DNA from: Streptococcus halichoeri
GTDB lineage: Bacteria > Bacillota > Bacilli > Lactobacillales > Streptococcaceae
Reading direction: 5' to 3'
Assembly (NCBI RefSeq): GCF_009870755.1
Contig: NZ_WLZU01000006.1
Span: 1 to 64,000, forward strand
DNA: 64,000 bases
Positions within the stretch are counted from its first letter, which is position 1. The number at the start of each line of letters is the position of its first letter. The notes under the pieces are model-generated. The model made no database searches. It was not told where the DNA came from and saw nothing but the letters and a program-made list of their open reading frames with translations. A program made the translations under genes and the position numbers. This document shows, one piece after another, positions 16,039 through 24,524 of this stretch.

Positions 16039-16225
16039 GTATTTTAAGCAATTATTTTTTCTTGCTGGATTGACAACCTGCTCTATCCCAAATACCTCAG
16101 TGTTTTTAGCTGGTTTGGTGATTCATAGCTTACAGCTCTCTATGGAAGTCATTTTTGCCGTCCGAAGCCCTGCTAGTGGCCTTGGTGCCAGTGAACTTTT
16201 GCTTTTTTTATGGCGGCTTGTTTAG
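16031..16225 (+). pseudogene. Possible 3' remnant of a membrane-protein gene
   Basis: A plus-strand frame stays open for 64 codons up to TAG at 16223-16225, with no sensible start codon. It reads hydrophobic stretches such as VFLAGLVIHSLQLSMEVIF followed by SPASGLGASELLLFLWRL. The latter faintly resembles the glycine-rich turn near the C-terminus of lysyl-phosphatidylglycerol synthase/flippase-like membrane proteins. It overlaps the promoter of the minus-strand microprotein gene. It may be a decayed gene end or chance; a protein search of this frame would decide. Confidence 0.25.
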
Positions 16226-16230
16226 CCACA

Positions 16231-16272
16231 AAAACCCTCAAGCAGCTGATGGGACCAGTTTGCCTGAGGGTT
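16231..16272 (-). terminator. Terminator of the amino-acid ABC transporter operon
   Basis: AACCCTCA (16234-16241) pairs with TGAGGGTT (16265-16272). On the minus strand the stem is followed by a T-run, about 90 bases after the ATPase stop. Confidence 0.65.
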
Positions 16273-16364
16273 GACTTGAATGCTTATGGCTGTGCTCATG
16301 TGTTCGTTAGAAGTCCTGTGTGAAAACCACTCTAGTCCTGACAAGAGTACTAGCTTAGGGCTTC

Positions 16365-17105
16365 TTAGCTTAAGAAACGTTGTAAAAATTCTTTGGTTCG
16401 TGCCTGAGTAGGGTTTTCAAAGATGTCTTGGGGCCGGCCTTCTTCGGCGATTAGGCCCTTATCCATAAAGATAATACGGTTAGAAACATCGCGGGCAAAA
16501 TCCATTTCGTGGGTGACGATAATCATGGTTAGACCAGACTTGGCTAAATCTTGCATGATTTTTAAGACTTCGCCGACCATTTCAGGATCAAGGGCTGAGG
16601 TTGGTTCATCAAAGAGCATAGCTTCTGGATTGACAGATAGCGCGCGAGCAATGGCAACCCGTTGTTTTTGCCCGCCAGATAGTTGATTGGGCTTGGCTTT
16701 CCAATATTGTTCGGTCATACCAACAATAGTGAGGTTTTCTTTGGCGATTTTTTCAGCCTCAGCATGGCTACGCTTTAAGACCGTTGTCTGAGCCACAATA
16801 GCATTATCTAGCACATTGAGATTCTCAAAGAGATTGAAGGATTGAAAAACCATGCCGAGTTTTTCTCGATAATGGGTCAGATTATAGCCATCTGCTAGGA
16901 CGTTTTTACCATGAAAGAGGACCTCTCCCGCCGTTGGCATTTCTAAGAGGTTAATAGAACGAAGTAAGGTTGACTTACCTGAGCCAGAAGAACCAATGAT
17001 GGTAATCACCTCACCCTTGTTAACAGAAAGAGAAATATCTTTTAAGACTTCATTATGACCAAAGGATTTTTTTAAATGTTTAATTTCGATAATTGGTTCT
17101 GACAT
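16365..17105 (-). CDS. glnQ: Polar amino acid (glutamine-type) ABC transporter ATP-binding protein
   Basis: This 246-aa ATPase energises amino-acid import. It has Walker [10 protein letters not shown] near residue 37, the signature [15 protein letters not shown], Walker [13 protein letters not shown] and the switch IVTHEM. The protein begins [16 protein letters not shown] at the ATG 17105-17103, preceded by GAGGAGG; longer frames running into the permease gene are rejected. The stop of the upstream permease/binding-protein fusion is one base away, so the two are translationally coupled. The HisP/GlnQ-type family is clear. The preferred amino acid (glutamine, glutamate or another) is not determined. 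Confidence 0.9.
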   Translation of the reverse strand: MSEPIIEIKHLKKSFGHNEVLKDISLSVNKGEVITIIGSSGSGKSTLLRSINLLEMPTAGEVLFHGKNVLADGYNLTHYREKLGMVFQSFNLFENLNVLDNAIVAQTTVLKRSHAEAEKIAKENLTIVGMTEQYWKAKPNQLSGGQKQRVAIARALSVNPEAMLFDEPTSALDPEMVGEVLKIMQDLAKSGLTMIIVTHEMDFARDVSNRIIFMDKGLIAEEGRPQDIFENPTQARTKEFLQRFLS

Positions 17106-17106
17106 A

Positions 17107-18669
17107 TTAGGCCTCCTCAACCAGAGCTGGACTGGCAACCCTTGTATAAGATTCATCGTCTAGGCGGCGTTCCACATAACGAAGAATGCGGGTGACAGTA
17201 AAGGTCAAGATAAAGTAAATGACGGCAATGAGCATAAAGGTTTGGAAGTACTGATAGTTCTGGGTAGCAACGGTATTACCTGAGAAATATAGTTCCACTA
17301 CCGAGATAACATTTAGCACAGAAGTGTCTTTAATATTGATGACAAATTCATTCCCCGTGGCAGGGAGAATGTTACGTACCACCTGTGGCAAAATAATTTT
17401 GCGCATGGTTTGGCGGTGATTAAAACCAAGTGCCGTTGCGGCTTCAAACTGCCCCGCATCAACGGCGAAGATGCCTCCGCGGACAATTTCGCTCATGTAA
17501 GCACCTGTGTTGATCGACACGATAAAGATAGCCGCCAAGGTCCGATCCAGTGAAACCCCAAATGCTTGTGCGGTTCCATAGTAGATGACCATTGATTGTA
17601 CAATCATCGGTGTGCCCCGAAAGACCTCAATGTAAATGGTTAGCAGACTACCAAAGAGCTTTTGGAAAAAGGCAGTTGTCTTATGCTTGGCTTTGGGTGC
17701 AGTACGATAGACACCGATTAATAAACCAATCATTAAGCCAATGACAGTCCCTACCATGGAAATGAGTAAGGTTAGGCCTGTCCCACGTAAGAACTGGTGC
17801 CAGTTGGTTAAAAGAATGGTCCACATTTGTTGGAAAAAGGATGGTTTTTCACCATTTTTTGCCTTGGCAAGAGTTGGCTGGTAGGTCACTACCTTGCGCA
17901 TGAGTTTTTGCCGATCATGCTCGGATAGTTTGGCGAGGACTTGATTGACCTGCATGAGGCGAGGATCATCTTTTTTCATGCCAACTGAGATAGCAGTGTC
18001 TGTTTTTGAGAAGGTAAAACCTTGTTGTAGCGGAGCTATTTTAAAAGCAGGATTGGCATTTTCGGCTGTTAAGCCTTCGGGCTGTTCGGAGATATAAGCA
18101 TCAATAACACCAGAAGATAAGGCCTGACGCATCTGTGAGAAATCTCCCATTGGGGTTTGCTTTTTAACCCCTTTGATCTGATCGATCAGTTTGACATGCC
18201 AGACGCCTTGTTGGGCTGTCACCTTTGCACCTGAAAAATCAGTAAGTGTGTGTGCCTTAGCAAAGCGGCTATCCTTGCGCACGACCAAGACGGGCTCGCT
18301 GGTATAATAACTGTCTGAGAAAGAAATTTCTTTTCGGCGTTCAGGAGTTGGGCTCATACCAGCAGCAATCATATCGATTTTACCAGAAGTTAGTGCTGGA
18401 ATTAAACCTGTCCAGGAAGTTTTAACCACGATTAGGTCTTTGTCCATGGATTTAGCAATTTTTTTAGCAATTTGGACATCATAACCGTTGGCATAGGTCT
18501 TAGTTCCTTCGATGCGTACAGCACCGTTTTGATCATTGTCTTGTGTCCAGTTAAAGGGGGCATAGGCAGCCTCCATCCCCACACGAAGATACTGATCTGC
18601 TTTGACAGTCGAAAAGCCACTCAAAAAAAGCATAAGGGTCGCTGCCAAGTAGAGATATATCTTTTTCAT
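17107..18669 (-). CDS. glnP: Amino acid ABC transporter, fused substrate-binding protein and permease
   Basis: The 520-aa product fuses two functions. A signal peptide (about 1-24, [13 protein letters not shown]) leads to a periplasmic-binding-protein domain (about 25-265; [48 protein letters not shown]). A HisM/GlnP-type permease with several membrane helices (about 290-505) carries the EAA-type loop [20 protein letters not shown]. The binding domain is thus tethered to the outer membrane face, as in other Gram-positive GlnP proteins. AGGAGC precedes the ATG. The ATPase follows directly. The binding-pocket residues visible fit a polar or basic amino acid, but specificity is uncertain. Confidence 0.9.
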   Translation of the reverse strand: MKKIYLYLAATLMLFLSGFSTVKADQYLRVGMEAAYAPFNWTQDNDQNGAVRIEGTKTYANGYDVQIAKKIAKSMDKDLIVVKTSWTGLIPALTSGKIDMIAAGMSPTPERRKEISFSDSYYTSEPVLVVRKDSRFAKAHTLTDFSGAKVTAQQGVWHVKLIDQIKGVKKQTPMGDFSQMRQALSSGVIDAYISEQPEGLTAENANPAFKIAPLQQGFTFSKTDTAISVGMKKDDPRLMQVNQVLAKLSEHDRQKLMRKVVTYQPTLAKAKNGEKPSFFQQMWTILLTNWHQFLRGTGLTLLISMVGTVIGLMIGLLIGVYRTAPKAKHKTTAFFQKLFGSLLTIYIEVFRGTPMIVQSMVIYYGTAQAFGVSLDRTLAAIFIVSINTGAYMSEIVRGGIFAVDAGQFEAATALGFNHRQTMRKIILPQVVRNILPATGNEFVINIKDTSVLNVISVVELYFSGNTVATQNYQYFQTFMLIAVIYFILTFTVTRILRYVERRLDDESYTRVASPALVEEA

Positions 18670-19032
18670 AAAAGCTCCTGTCTCACTTCTCTATTTTTCT
18701 TTCCATTTTACAGCAAATCTGGGGTGATTGCAATTTAAATCATTTAAAAAATTGGAAAATTATACAAATACAGCCAAAAATATGATAAAAAATAAATTTT
18801 TGCTGCTCATTTCCTGACCTGCTGAGTTATTTATCCGAGCTCTACGGCTTTCTCGTTAAATAGCTGCGCAGCTTTTTTGAGCTAAAGGAGCCCATCAGAC
18901 TAAAAAAACAAACTAGCACTCCCAAAGCAGCGCTATCTGGAAAAAAATAGGCGTGTTTTTAGAGGCTTCTTATGTCATTTTACGGTTTTTTTGGTAAACT
19001 TAAGGTAATATTTTAGGAATTTAGGAGAAATC
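18670..19032. other. 363-base intergenic region between divergent glnP and uppP
   Basis: It is AT-rich near 18740-18800. On the minus strand TATAAT (about 18764-18759) is a likely -10 for the transporter operon with a poor -35. A palindrome AGCTGCGCAGCT followed by T6 near 18863-18880 is terminator-like but has only a four-base loop. Nothing else was recognised. Confidence 0.4.
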
Positions 19033-19872
19033 ATGTTATTTATTGAGCTTTTGAAAGCTATTTTCTTCGGGATTGTCGAAGGAATTACCGAGTGGTTGCC
19101 AATTTCTAGTACAGGGCACTTGATTTTGGTCCAAGAATTTATCACCTTAAAGCAAAATGCTTCCTATATGGAGATGTTTGATGTGGTGATTCAATTAGGT
19201 GCTATTCTAGCTGTTATCGTGGTTTATTTTGCCAGGCTTAATCCTTTTCAGCCTGGAAAAACAGCCAAAGAAGTCCGTCTGACCTGGCAACTATGGACTA
19301 AGGTGGTTGTGGCTATCATTCCGGTCGTTCTTGTTGGTCTTAAATTTAATGATTGGTTTAATAACCACTTTTATAATGTGATCACGGTGGCCTTGATGCT
19401 GATTATTTATGGGCTTGCCTTTATCTGGATTGAAAAAAGGCATCGGCATATGACGCCTCAGATCACCACTTTGGCCCAGATGCCCTATAAGACAGCCTTT
19501 TTAATAGGTCTCTTCCAAGTTTTAAGCATTATTCCAGGAACCAGCCGTTCAGGTGCAACCATCCTCGGCGGTATTTTAGTGGGAACCAGTCGGACAGTTG
19601 CCACAGAATTCACTTTCTTTTTAGGCATTCCCGTCATGTTTGGTGCCAGTCTCTTAAAGGTCGTTAAATATTTTGCAGCGGGCCATGGCTTTACCATGAG
19701 TCAATCCCTGATTTTACTCGTAGCCAGCCTAACCGCCTTTGTTGTTAGTTTGTACGCTATTAAGTTCTTAACAGACTATGTCAAACGACATGATTTCACC
19801 ATTTTTGGCAAATATCGGATTGGGTTAGGAAGCTTGTTATTGATTTATTATGTCATCACACATTTGCGCTAG
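19033..19872 (+). CDS. uppP: Undecaprenyl-diphosphatase
   Basis: The integral membrane protein (279 aa, about eight helices) belongs to the BacA/UppP family, which dephosphorylates undecaprenyl diphosphate so the lipid carrier can be reused for peptidoglycan and wall polysaccharides. Both catalytic signatures are present: [20 protein letters not shown] at the N-terminus and [16 protein letters not shown] in the second half. Length is normal. GGAGAAATC precedes the ATG. Loss or overproduction of this enzyme alters bacitracin susceptibility in other species. It is a single-gene unit closed by a terminator; mecA and rgpG/gacO, which uses the same lipid carrier, follow. Confidence 0.95.
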   Translation: MLFIELLKAIFFGIVEGITEWLPISSTGHLILVQEFITLKQNASYMEMFDVVIQLGAILAVIVVYFARLNPFQPGKTAKEVRLTWQLWTKVVVAIIPVVLVGLKFNDWFNNHFYNVITVALMLIIYGLAFIWIEKRHRHMTPQITTLAQMPYKTAFLIGLFQVLSIIPGTSRSGATILGGILVGTSRTVATEFTFFLGIPVMFGASLLKVVKYFAAGHGFTMSQSLILLVASLTAFVVSLYAIKFLTDYVKRHDFTIFGKYRIGLGSLLLIYYVITHLR

Positions 19873-19919
19873 CTGATTCATGATTTAGCAGTCTTATAAC
19901 CTGGCAAATCAGCAGAGCT

Positions 19920-19962
19920 AAGCTAGCCTTATTCAAATCAGCAGTACTAGGCTAGCTTTTTT
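19920..19962 (+). terminator. uppP terminator 1
   Basis: A perfect ten-base stem, AAGCTAGCCT (19920-19929) with AGGCTAGCTT (19949-19958), is followed by TTTT. Confidence 0.8.
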
Positions 19963-19981
19963 AACACTAGTTGATAAGACT

Positions 19982-20022
19982 AACTCTCAAACAGTGGGCT
20001 AATCCTTTGTTGAGAGTTTTTT
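19982..20022 (+). terminator. uppP terminator 2
   Basis: AACTCTCAA (19982-19990) pairs with TTGAGAGTT (20010-20018), with a T-run. It stands 20 bases after the first terminator. The remaining 190 bases before the mecA promoter show no feature. Confidence 0.75.
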
Positions 20023-20216
20023 CATGGCCAATTAGCAAAGGTAAGGCAAGCTATCATTTCAACCGCTTGCTCAGCCAAAGCAAATCCAAGCAAAACAGGC
20101 AGACGTAGCTGCCTATGCGCCTGCTACTAACTGCTGGCACGAGCTGATTTTCTTGCCGTGAGCAGATGTCAGCTTGAGCGGCATTTTAGCAAAGATAGGA
20201 AGAAGTAGTCATAAAA

Positions 20217-20245
20217 TTGCGATTTACAAGGTTTTCTTGTATAAT
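20217..20245 (+). promoter_or_regulatory. mecA promoter
   Basis: TTGCGA (20217-20222), a 17-base spacer and TATAAT (20240-20245) lie 29 bases before the mecA start. Confidence 0.75.
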
Positions 20246-20274
20246 AGAGTAACTACGCGTGCGAGGTATCTACT

Positions 20275-21045
20275 ATGGAGATGAAACAAATTAGTGAAAC
20301 AACACTAAAAATTACGATTAGTATGGATGATTTAGAAGAAAGAGGGATGGAATTAAAGGATTTCTTGATTCCTCAGGAGAAGACCGAAGAGTTCTTTTAT
20401 TCTGTCATGGATGAGCTAGATCTTCCTGACACTTTTAAAGATAGTGGCATGTTGAGCTTTAGGGTCACACCGCGCAAAGACCGGCTTGATGTTTTTGTCA
20501 CCAAATCAGACTTGAATAAGGACCTTGATTTTGAAGATCTGGCGGACCTGGGTGATATTTCCCAGATGTCTCCTGAGGAGTTTTTCAAATCACTGGAAAA
20601 ATCCCTGCGGGAAAAAGGAGATACACAGGCTCATGAAAAGCTTGAAAAACTAGAAGAAGCCATGGAGGATGCCCTACAAGATCCAGATGCTTCTGCGACA
20701 GAGCAAGCTGCCATGAGCGAAGGAGATGAAGAGGAGGATGTTAATCCATTAGACTATATTCATTATGTTTTAGTTTTTGCTGATTTGCCTGCCGTCATTG
20801 AGTTTGCTCAGGCTATTGATTTTCAGGTGGAAGCTTCTGAACTTTATAAAGACAACAACCGTTACTATATGACCGTGCTATTGGATGTTCAAAACCAACC
20901 GGCTTATTATGCCTCAGTCATGTATGCTCGCCTGCTGGAACACGCTAGCCCCACGACAACAACGCGAGCTTACTTACAAGAGCATGCTCCCCAACTAATG
21001 GTAGATGGGGCGCTTGAAAAATTACAAAAGGTAAAATTGGTCTAA
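20275..21045 (+). CDS. mecA: Adaptor protein MecA
   Basis: The acidic 256-aa MecA adaptor presents targets to the ClpC/ClpP protease; in streptococci the known target is the competence sigma factor ComX/SigX. The N-terminal targeting domain (about 1-85) begins [21 protein letters not shown] very acidic linker (about 95-160, rich in E and D) follows, and the C-terminal ClpC-binding domain runs from about 165 to the end ([15 protein letters not shown]). Length and domain order are typical. GAGGTATCTACT precedes the ATG. The rgpG/gacO gene starts five bases after the stop, so the two are co-transcribed from the mecA promoter. Confidence 0.95.
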   Translation: MEMKQISETTLKITISMDDLEERGMELKDFLIPQEKTEEFFYSVMDELDLPDTFKDSGMLSFRVTPRKDRLDVFVTKSDLNKDLDFEDLADLGDISQMSPEEFFKSLEKSLREKGDTQAHEKLEKLEEAMEDALQDPDASATEQAAMSEGDEEEDVNPLDYIHYVLVFADLPAVIEFAQAIDFQVEASELYKDNNRYYMTVLLDVQNQPAYYASVMYARLLEHASPTTTTRAYLQEHAPQLMVDGALEKLQKVKLV

Positions 21046-21049
21046 GGTT

Positions 21050-22225
21050 ATGTTTCCATTTACATTTGACTATGTTTTAGTCTTAATTGGTGCCCTCTTA
21101 ATTTCTTTAGTGCTAACGCCCTTGGTTCGCCTTTTGGCGTTTAAGGTGGGGGCAGTTGATTATCCCAATGCAAGACGGATTAACAAAGTCCCCATGCCAA
21201 GTAGCGGTGGCTTAGCCATTTTTATTTCCTTTGTCCTAACGACCCTTGTGATTGTGCCGATGATCTCGCAAGGGATTAGTATCCATGGACTTGATTATTT
21301 TTCATATATTCTGCCTGTGGTACTGGGGGGCTTTCTCGTCATGTTGACGGGTTATATTGACGATATTGTGGAAATCAGCCCCAAACTGAAGATGCTTGGC
21401 ATCTTCTTTGGCAGTTTTGTGATTTGGGCCTTTACGGATTTTCATTTCAACAGCTTTAAAATTCCCTTTGGCGGCCCCTTGCTATCTTTTGGACCCATTG
21501 TGACCTTTATCTTGACCATCTTGTGGATTGTCTCCATTACCAATGCCATCAACCTAATCGATGGCTTAGATGGCCTAGTCAGTGGCGTTTCATTGATTAG
21601 CTTGCTGACCATGGCAATTGTCTCGTTCTTCTTTTTGCCCCAGCTTGATTTTTACCTAACCGTCACCCTCTTAATCCTGAGTGCCTCCATTGCGGGCTTT
21701 TTTCCCTACAATTACCACCCGGCGATAATCTACTTGGGAGATACGGGCTCACTATTTATTGGCTTTATGATCGGTGTGTTGTCCCTTCAGGGGTTAAAAA
21801 ATGCTACCGCTGTGGTCGTGGTTACACCAGTGATCATCCTGGGCGTTCCGATCATGGATACCCTAGTGGCCATTATAAGGCGTAGCCTCTCTGGCAAAAA
21901 AATCTACGAGCCGGATAAGATGCACCTGCATCACCGCCTGCTCTCTATGGGTTTTAGCCATCGCGGGGCCGTCCTTGTCGTCTATGGCATTGCCATGCTC
22001 TTTTCCTTGATTTCCTTACTGCTCAACCTCTCTAGCCGCTTGGGCGGAGTGCTTTTGCTGTTTGGCCTGTTATTTGGCCTGGAAGTCTTCATTGAAGGTT
22101 TAGAGATTTGGGGCGAAAAGCGCACACCGCTCTTTAATCTCCTGAAATTTCTGGGTAACAGTGACTACCGCCAGAAAGTCCTACAAGCCAGACGTGACAG
22201 GCATAAGCATGACCACCACCATTAA
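21050..22225 (+). CDS. rgpG: UDP-GlcNAc:undecaprenyl-phosphate GlcNAc-1-phosphate transferase
   Basis: The membrane enzyme (391 aa, about ten helices) of the MraY/WecA/TagO family makes undecaprenyl-PP-GlcNAc, the lipid primer for the rhamnose-containing group polysaccharide (RgpG in oral streptococci, GacO in S. pyogenes). Motifs are PMPSSGGLAIF, the DDxxD-like GYIDDIVEISPKLK, NAINLIDGLDGLVSG, YLGDTGSLFIGF and the HLHHRLLSMGFSHR loop. The ATG at 21050 follows mecA closely. The C-terminus ends in a charged tail with HKHDHHH. A terminator follows. The assignment rests on family motifs and on the mecA-gacO-suf order I recall in S. pyogenes. Confidence 0.92.
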   Translation: MFPFTFDYVLVLIGALLISLVLTPLVRLLAFKVGAVDYPNARRINKVPMPSSGGLAIFISFVLTTLVIVPMISQGISIHGLDYFSYILPVVLGGFLVMLTGYIDDIVEISPKLKMLGIFFGSFVIWAFTDFHFNSFKIPFGGPLLSFGPIVTFILTILWIVSITNAINLIDGLDGLVSGVSLISLLTMAIVSFFFLPQLDFYLTVTLLILSASIAGFFPYNYHPAIIYLGDTGSLFIGFMIGVLSLQGLKNATAVVVVTPVIILGVPIMDTLVAIIRRSLSGKKIYEPDKMHLHHRLLSMGFSHRGAVLVVYGIAMLFSLISLLLNLSSRLGGVLLLFGLLFGLEVFIEGLEIWGEKRTPLFNLLKFLGNSDYRQKVLQARRDRHKHDHHH

Positions 22226-22292
22226 GCTACCATTTGGGCGGAAGTGCTTAGTTAGCGAAGACCGCTTGGTGCGGCATCAGATTAGGACAAAA

Positions 22293-22317
22293 AAGACCGC
22301 TTGGTCTTCTTTTTTTG
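22293..22317 (+). terminator. mecA-rgpG terminator
   Basis: AAGACC (22293-22298), loop GCTT, GGTCTT (22303-22308) and a T-run follow the stop by about 70 bases. The remaining bases up to the scl promoter (22318-22537) are AT-rich and show no gene. Confidence 0.85.
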
Positions 22318-22537
22318 CTAGCAGTCCCCCTGGCCGCTAGGAACAACAAAGCTAAAGGAGGGTAGAGGCCTAAAAATGGCAGATTCAAAAAATAAAGTTT
22401 ATAAAAATAAATGATATGCAATAGGAAAAATGAGAAGCAAAAATAGGTAGATAGCAACAACCGGAACTTAAAAAAGCACATCATCTATTGGTTTTTGCAA
22501 TAAGCTCATATATCTTTAAAAAAGACAGGATTTGAGC

Positions 22538-22566
22538 TTTAAAAGCCTTTCCCATTCTCCTATAAT
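22538..22566 (+). promoter_or_regulatory. Promoter of collagen-like protein gene
   Basis: TTTAAA (22538-22543), a 17-base spacer and TATAAT (22561-22566) give a consensus -10 with a moderate -35, 67 bases before the TTG start. Confidence 0.65.
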
Positions 22567-22633
22567 ACTCTGAGTAGAAAATATTAGTTACCTTACGATA
22601 TTTTAATCACAAGGAAAAAGGAGAGACAGACAA

Positions 22634-24016
22634 TTGAAAACGACCACACCCAAGCGCCTTAATCGGCTAGTTTGCCGCTATGGCTTGACTTCGGCGGCCC
22701 TATTACTAACCCTCGGGGGGGGGGTAAGCGTAAAGGCTGAAGAGCAACAATCTCCGTCGCTAGCAGAAGTAGCAAGAAAACTTAGGGACCGATCGGGGTC
22801 TCTGGATAGGCAGACTGTACCACCAGTTGCTACCACTGTAACCCATACTTGGGGAGCTTTAAACGATTATTCTACTTCAACTATTTATGACTACTTGCTT
22901 CTGTTACAAAGATATTTGGAAAATCAAAAAAAAGTTGAGAAGGAATGGAAAGAGATACTGGATCAAGCGCTTGAGGCTAGGACATTTCAAGGTCCCAAGG
23001 GTGACCGTGGTGAAACTGGCCCTGCCGGCCCGGCTGGCCCAATCGGTCCCGTAGGTGCTCGTGGTCCCGCTGGCCCGCAAGGTCCGCGTGGTGATAAAGG
23101 CGAAACCGGTGAGCGTGGCCAAGCCGGAGCAGCCGGCCCCCAAGGCCCAGCCGGTAAGAACGGAGACCGTGGTGAAACCGGCCCCGCTGGTCCCGCCGGC
23201 CCAATTGGTCCTGTAGGTGCACGAGGCCCCGCTGGTCCCCAAGGTCCGCGTGGCGATAAAGGCGAAACCGGCGAACGTGGTGAAGCCGGAGTAGCTGGCC
23301 CTAAAGGCGAAGTTGGCCCCGCCGGTCCACAAGGTCCGCGCGGTGATAAAGGCGAAACCGGTGAACGTGGTGAAGCCGGAGTAGCCGGCCCTAAGGGAGA
23401 AAAAGGCGACCAAGGAATTCAAGGCGAACGCGGTGAAAAGGGCGATCAAGGAATCCAAGGTGAACGCGGTGAAAAAGGTGACCAAGGAATCCAAGGCCCC
23501 CGTGGAGAGCAAGGCTTACAAGGCCTCCAAGGCGATCGTGGCGAAGCCGGCCCTAAGGGTGAAAAAGGTGACCAAGGTATCCAAGGTGAAAAAGGCGACC
23601 AAGGCCTCCAAGGTGAACGTGGTGAAGCTGGTCCTAAGGGTGATCAGGGTCCGCGTGGTGAGCAAGGACCCCAAGGTCCGCAAGGCACACCACAAAGCCC
23701 AGACAAGCCAGCAGAACCATCACCCCATGCACCAGAGCAGCACCGGCCACAGGTTCCTAGTCAACCTAATCAACCACAAACACCTGAGCAAGTGCCTCAA
23801 GACCGACCAGCTCCACAAGGTCAGTCAGCAGCGCCAACTGCTCCTAGTCGTCAGCCTCAGTCGATGCCAGCTCAGCCTCAGCTAGCCCCAGCGCCAGCTA
23901 GACACCAGCACTTACCAGCGACTGGTGAGCAGCGCCAGCCATTCTTCACAGCGGCGGCCCTAAGTGTCATGGCTATGGCGGGTGTTCTCACACACAAACG
24001 TAAGGAAAACAACTAA
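22634..24016 (+). CDS. LPXTG-anchored collagen-like surface protein (Scl type)
   Basis: A 460-aa wall-anchored protein. A signal peptide (about 1-35, cleaved near VKA/EE) is followed by an 84-residue variable head (about 36-119, helical, with [20 protein letters not shown]). Seventy-eight uninterrupted Gly-X-Y triplets (120-353) are rich in GDK, GER, GPQ and GIQ. A Pro/Gln-rich wall-spanning region (354-425) leads to LPATG (427-431), a hydrophobic helix and the tail THKRKENN. Such proteins form homotrimeric collagen triple helices on the cell surface and act as adhesins; ligands depend on the head and cannot be read here. The start is TTG, with GGAG ten bases upstream. A run of ten G at 22715-22724 lies in the signal-peptide codons; a gain or loss of one G puts a stop in frame at once. 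The gene lies between rgpG and sufC. Confidence 0.93.
   Translation: MKTTTPKRLNRLVCRYGLTSAALLLTLGGGVSVKAEEQQSPSLAEVARKLRDRSGSLDRQTVPPVATTVTHTWGALNDYSTSTIYDYLLLLQRYLENQKKVEKEWKEILDQALEARTFQGPKGDRGETGPAGPAGPIGPVGARGPAGPQGPRGDKGETGERGQAGAAGPQGPAGKNGDRGETGPAGPAGPIGPVGARGPAGPQGPRGDKGETGERGEAGVAGPKGEVGPAGPQGPRGDKGETGERGEAGVAGPKGEKGDQGIQGERGEKGDQGIQGERGEKGDQGIQGPRGEQGLQGLQGDRGEAGPKGEKGDQGIQGEKGDQGLQGERGEAGPKGDQGPRGEQGPQGPQGTPQSPDKPAEPSPHAPEQHRPQVPSQPNQPQTPEQVPQDRPAPQGQSAAPTAPSRQPQSMPAQPQLAPAPARHQHLPATGEQRQPFFTAAALSVMAMAGVLTHKRKENN
22715..22724 (+). repeat. G10 homopolymer in the scl signal-peptide coding region
   Basis: Ten consecutive G encode G28-G30 and the first base of V31. With nine G the next codon is TAA; with eleven G a TGA follows after five more codons (GGT AAG CGT AAA GGC TGA). 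Only ten (or ten plus or minus three) G give the full protein. Homopolymers of this length are prone to slippage, so phase variation is likely. Confidence 0.8.
22991..23692 (+). repeat. Gly-X-Y collagen-like repeat region, 78 triplets
   Basis: The region consists of triplets starting with glycine without a break. Within it a block of 13 triplets (GDR to GER) occurs twice, at 23000-23116 and 23162-23278, with mostly synonymous differences. The segment from GPA GPQ GPR to GVA GPK GE is also repeated, and [12 protein letters not shown] units recur in tandem near 23398-23490. These repeats allow length change by recombination. Confidence 0.9.
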
Positions 24017-24047
24017 CAATCCTATTTAAAAAACCACTACTAAAAAA

Positions 24048-24105
24048 GGTGGCTGTGCCCGTTCTGCCAGACTCAAGCACAGGTGCCACCCACTCTTACT
24101 GAGTG
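24048..24105 (+). other. Structured region downstream of scl
   Basis: GGTGGC-TGTGC (24048-24058) pairs with GCACA-G-GTGCCACC (24077-24090) with a bulge, followed by CACTC/GAGTG (24091-24105). No T-run follows, so this is a 3' untranslated structure and not itself a terminator. The bases between 24201 and 24429 hold no recognised feature. Confidence 0.4.
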
Positions 24106-24160
24106 ATTAGAGTCCTTTCATCTAGCCTTTGAGCAAGAGGAGAGGATCAACTGCCAAGGA

Positions 24161-24200
24161 CAAGGGAAGAGCCGACTCACTCTCCCCTTGTTTTTGTTTT
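24161..24200 (+). terminator. scl terminator
   Basis: CAAGGG (24161-24166) pairs with CCCTTG (24185-24190), followed by TTTTTGTTTT. Confidence 0.65.
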
Positions 24201-24429
24201 GGCAACATTTCCATATTCTGCCCTAGACAGAAAAAAAGCAGAGCCTCATCTTTTTTCGTAAAGTAATTTCCACCTTGTCTTGCCAATGGCAGCAAAAAAG
24301 TCTTATTCTTGGACTGACTGACCAGACAGTCGTCAGCTTCCTGGCTGTGCTAGACTAGCTCTTGCCTCCTAGCCCTTGGTAGTCCCGCCTGGCTTTTTTA
24401 GGCTAAGTAGGCTAGTCCTGGTTCGTCAG

Positions 24430-24452
24430 AAAGCCATTATAGGCTTTTTTTG
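24430..24452 (+). terminator. Terminator just ahead of the suf promoter
   Basis: AAAGCC (24430-24435), ATTATA loop, GGCTTT (24442-24447) and a T-run. It ends where the suf -10 begins, shielding suf from scl read-through. Confidence 0.7.
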
Positions 24453-24504
24453 TTATAATGAAATAGTGATGTTAAAAGTGAAACAGGCCTTCAAAGGGCC
24501 TGTT
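24451..24504 (+). promoter_or_regulatory. suf operon promoter (extended -10) and leader stem-loop
   Basis: TGTTATAATG (24451-24460) contains an extended -10, TGnTATAAT, with no good -35. In the leader, AACAGGCC (24482-24489), loop TTCAAAG and GGCCTGTT (24497-24504) form a perfect eight-base hairpin 20 bases before the sufC start. There is no T-run, so it is a leader structure rather than a terminator. Confidence 0.6.
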
Positions 24505-24524
24505 AGAAATAAATGAGGTGTAAG

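Noticed and set aside
18720-18780. A CodY box at the amino-acid ABC transporter promoter
   Set aside because: The best alignment has about five mismatches to the 15-base consensus, too many in such AT-rich DNA.
18860-18885. Terminator at AGCTGCGCAGCT-T6
   Set aside because: As a hairpin it has only a four-base stem around GCGC and no gene ends nearby on that strand.
22904-23512. A 202-codon minus-strand frame opposite the collagen region
   Set aside because: It is the reverse-strand shadow of the Gly-X-Y codons, with a repetitive T/F/A-rich product and no ribosome site.
22991-23692. CRISPR-like periodicity
   Set aside because: The repeats are in-frame Gly-X-Y codons without unique spacers of constant length; no cas gene is present.
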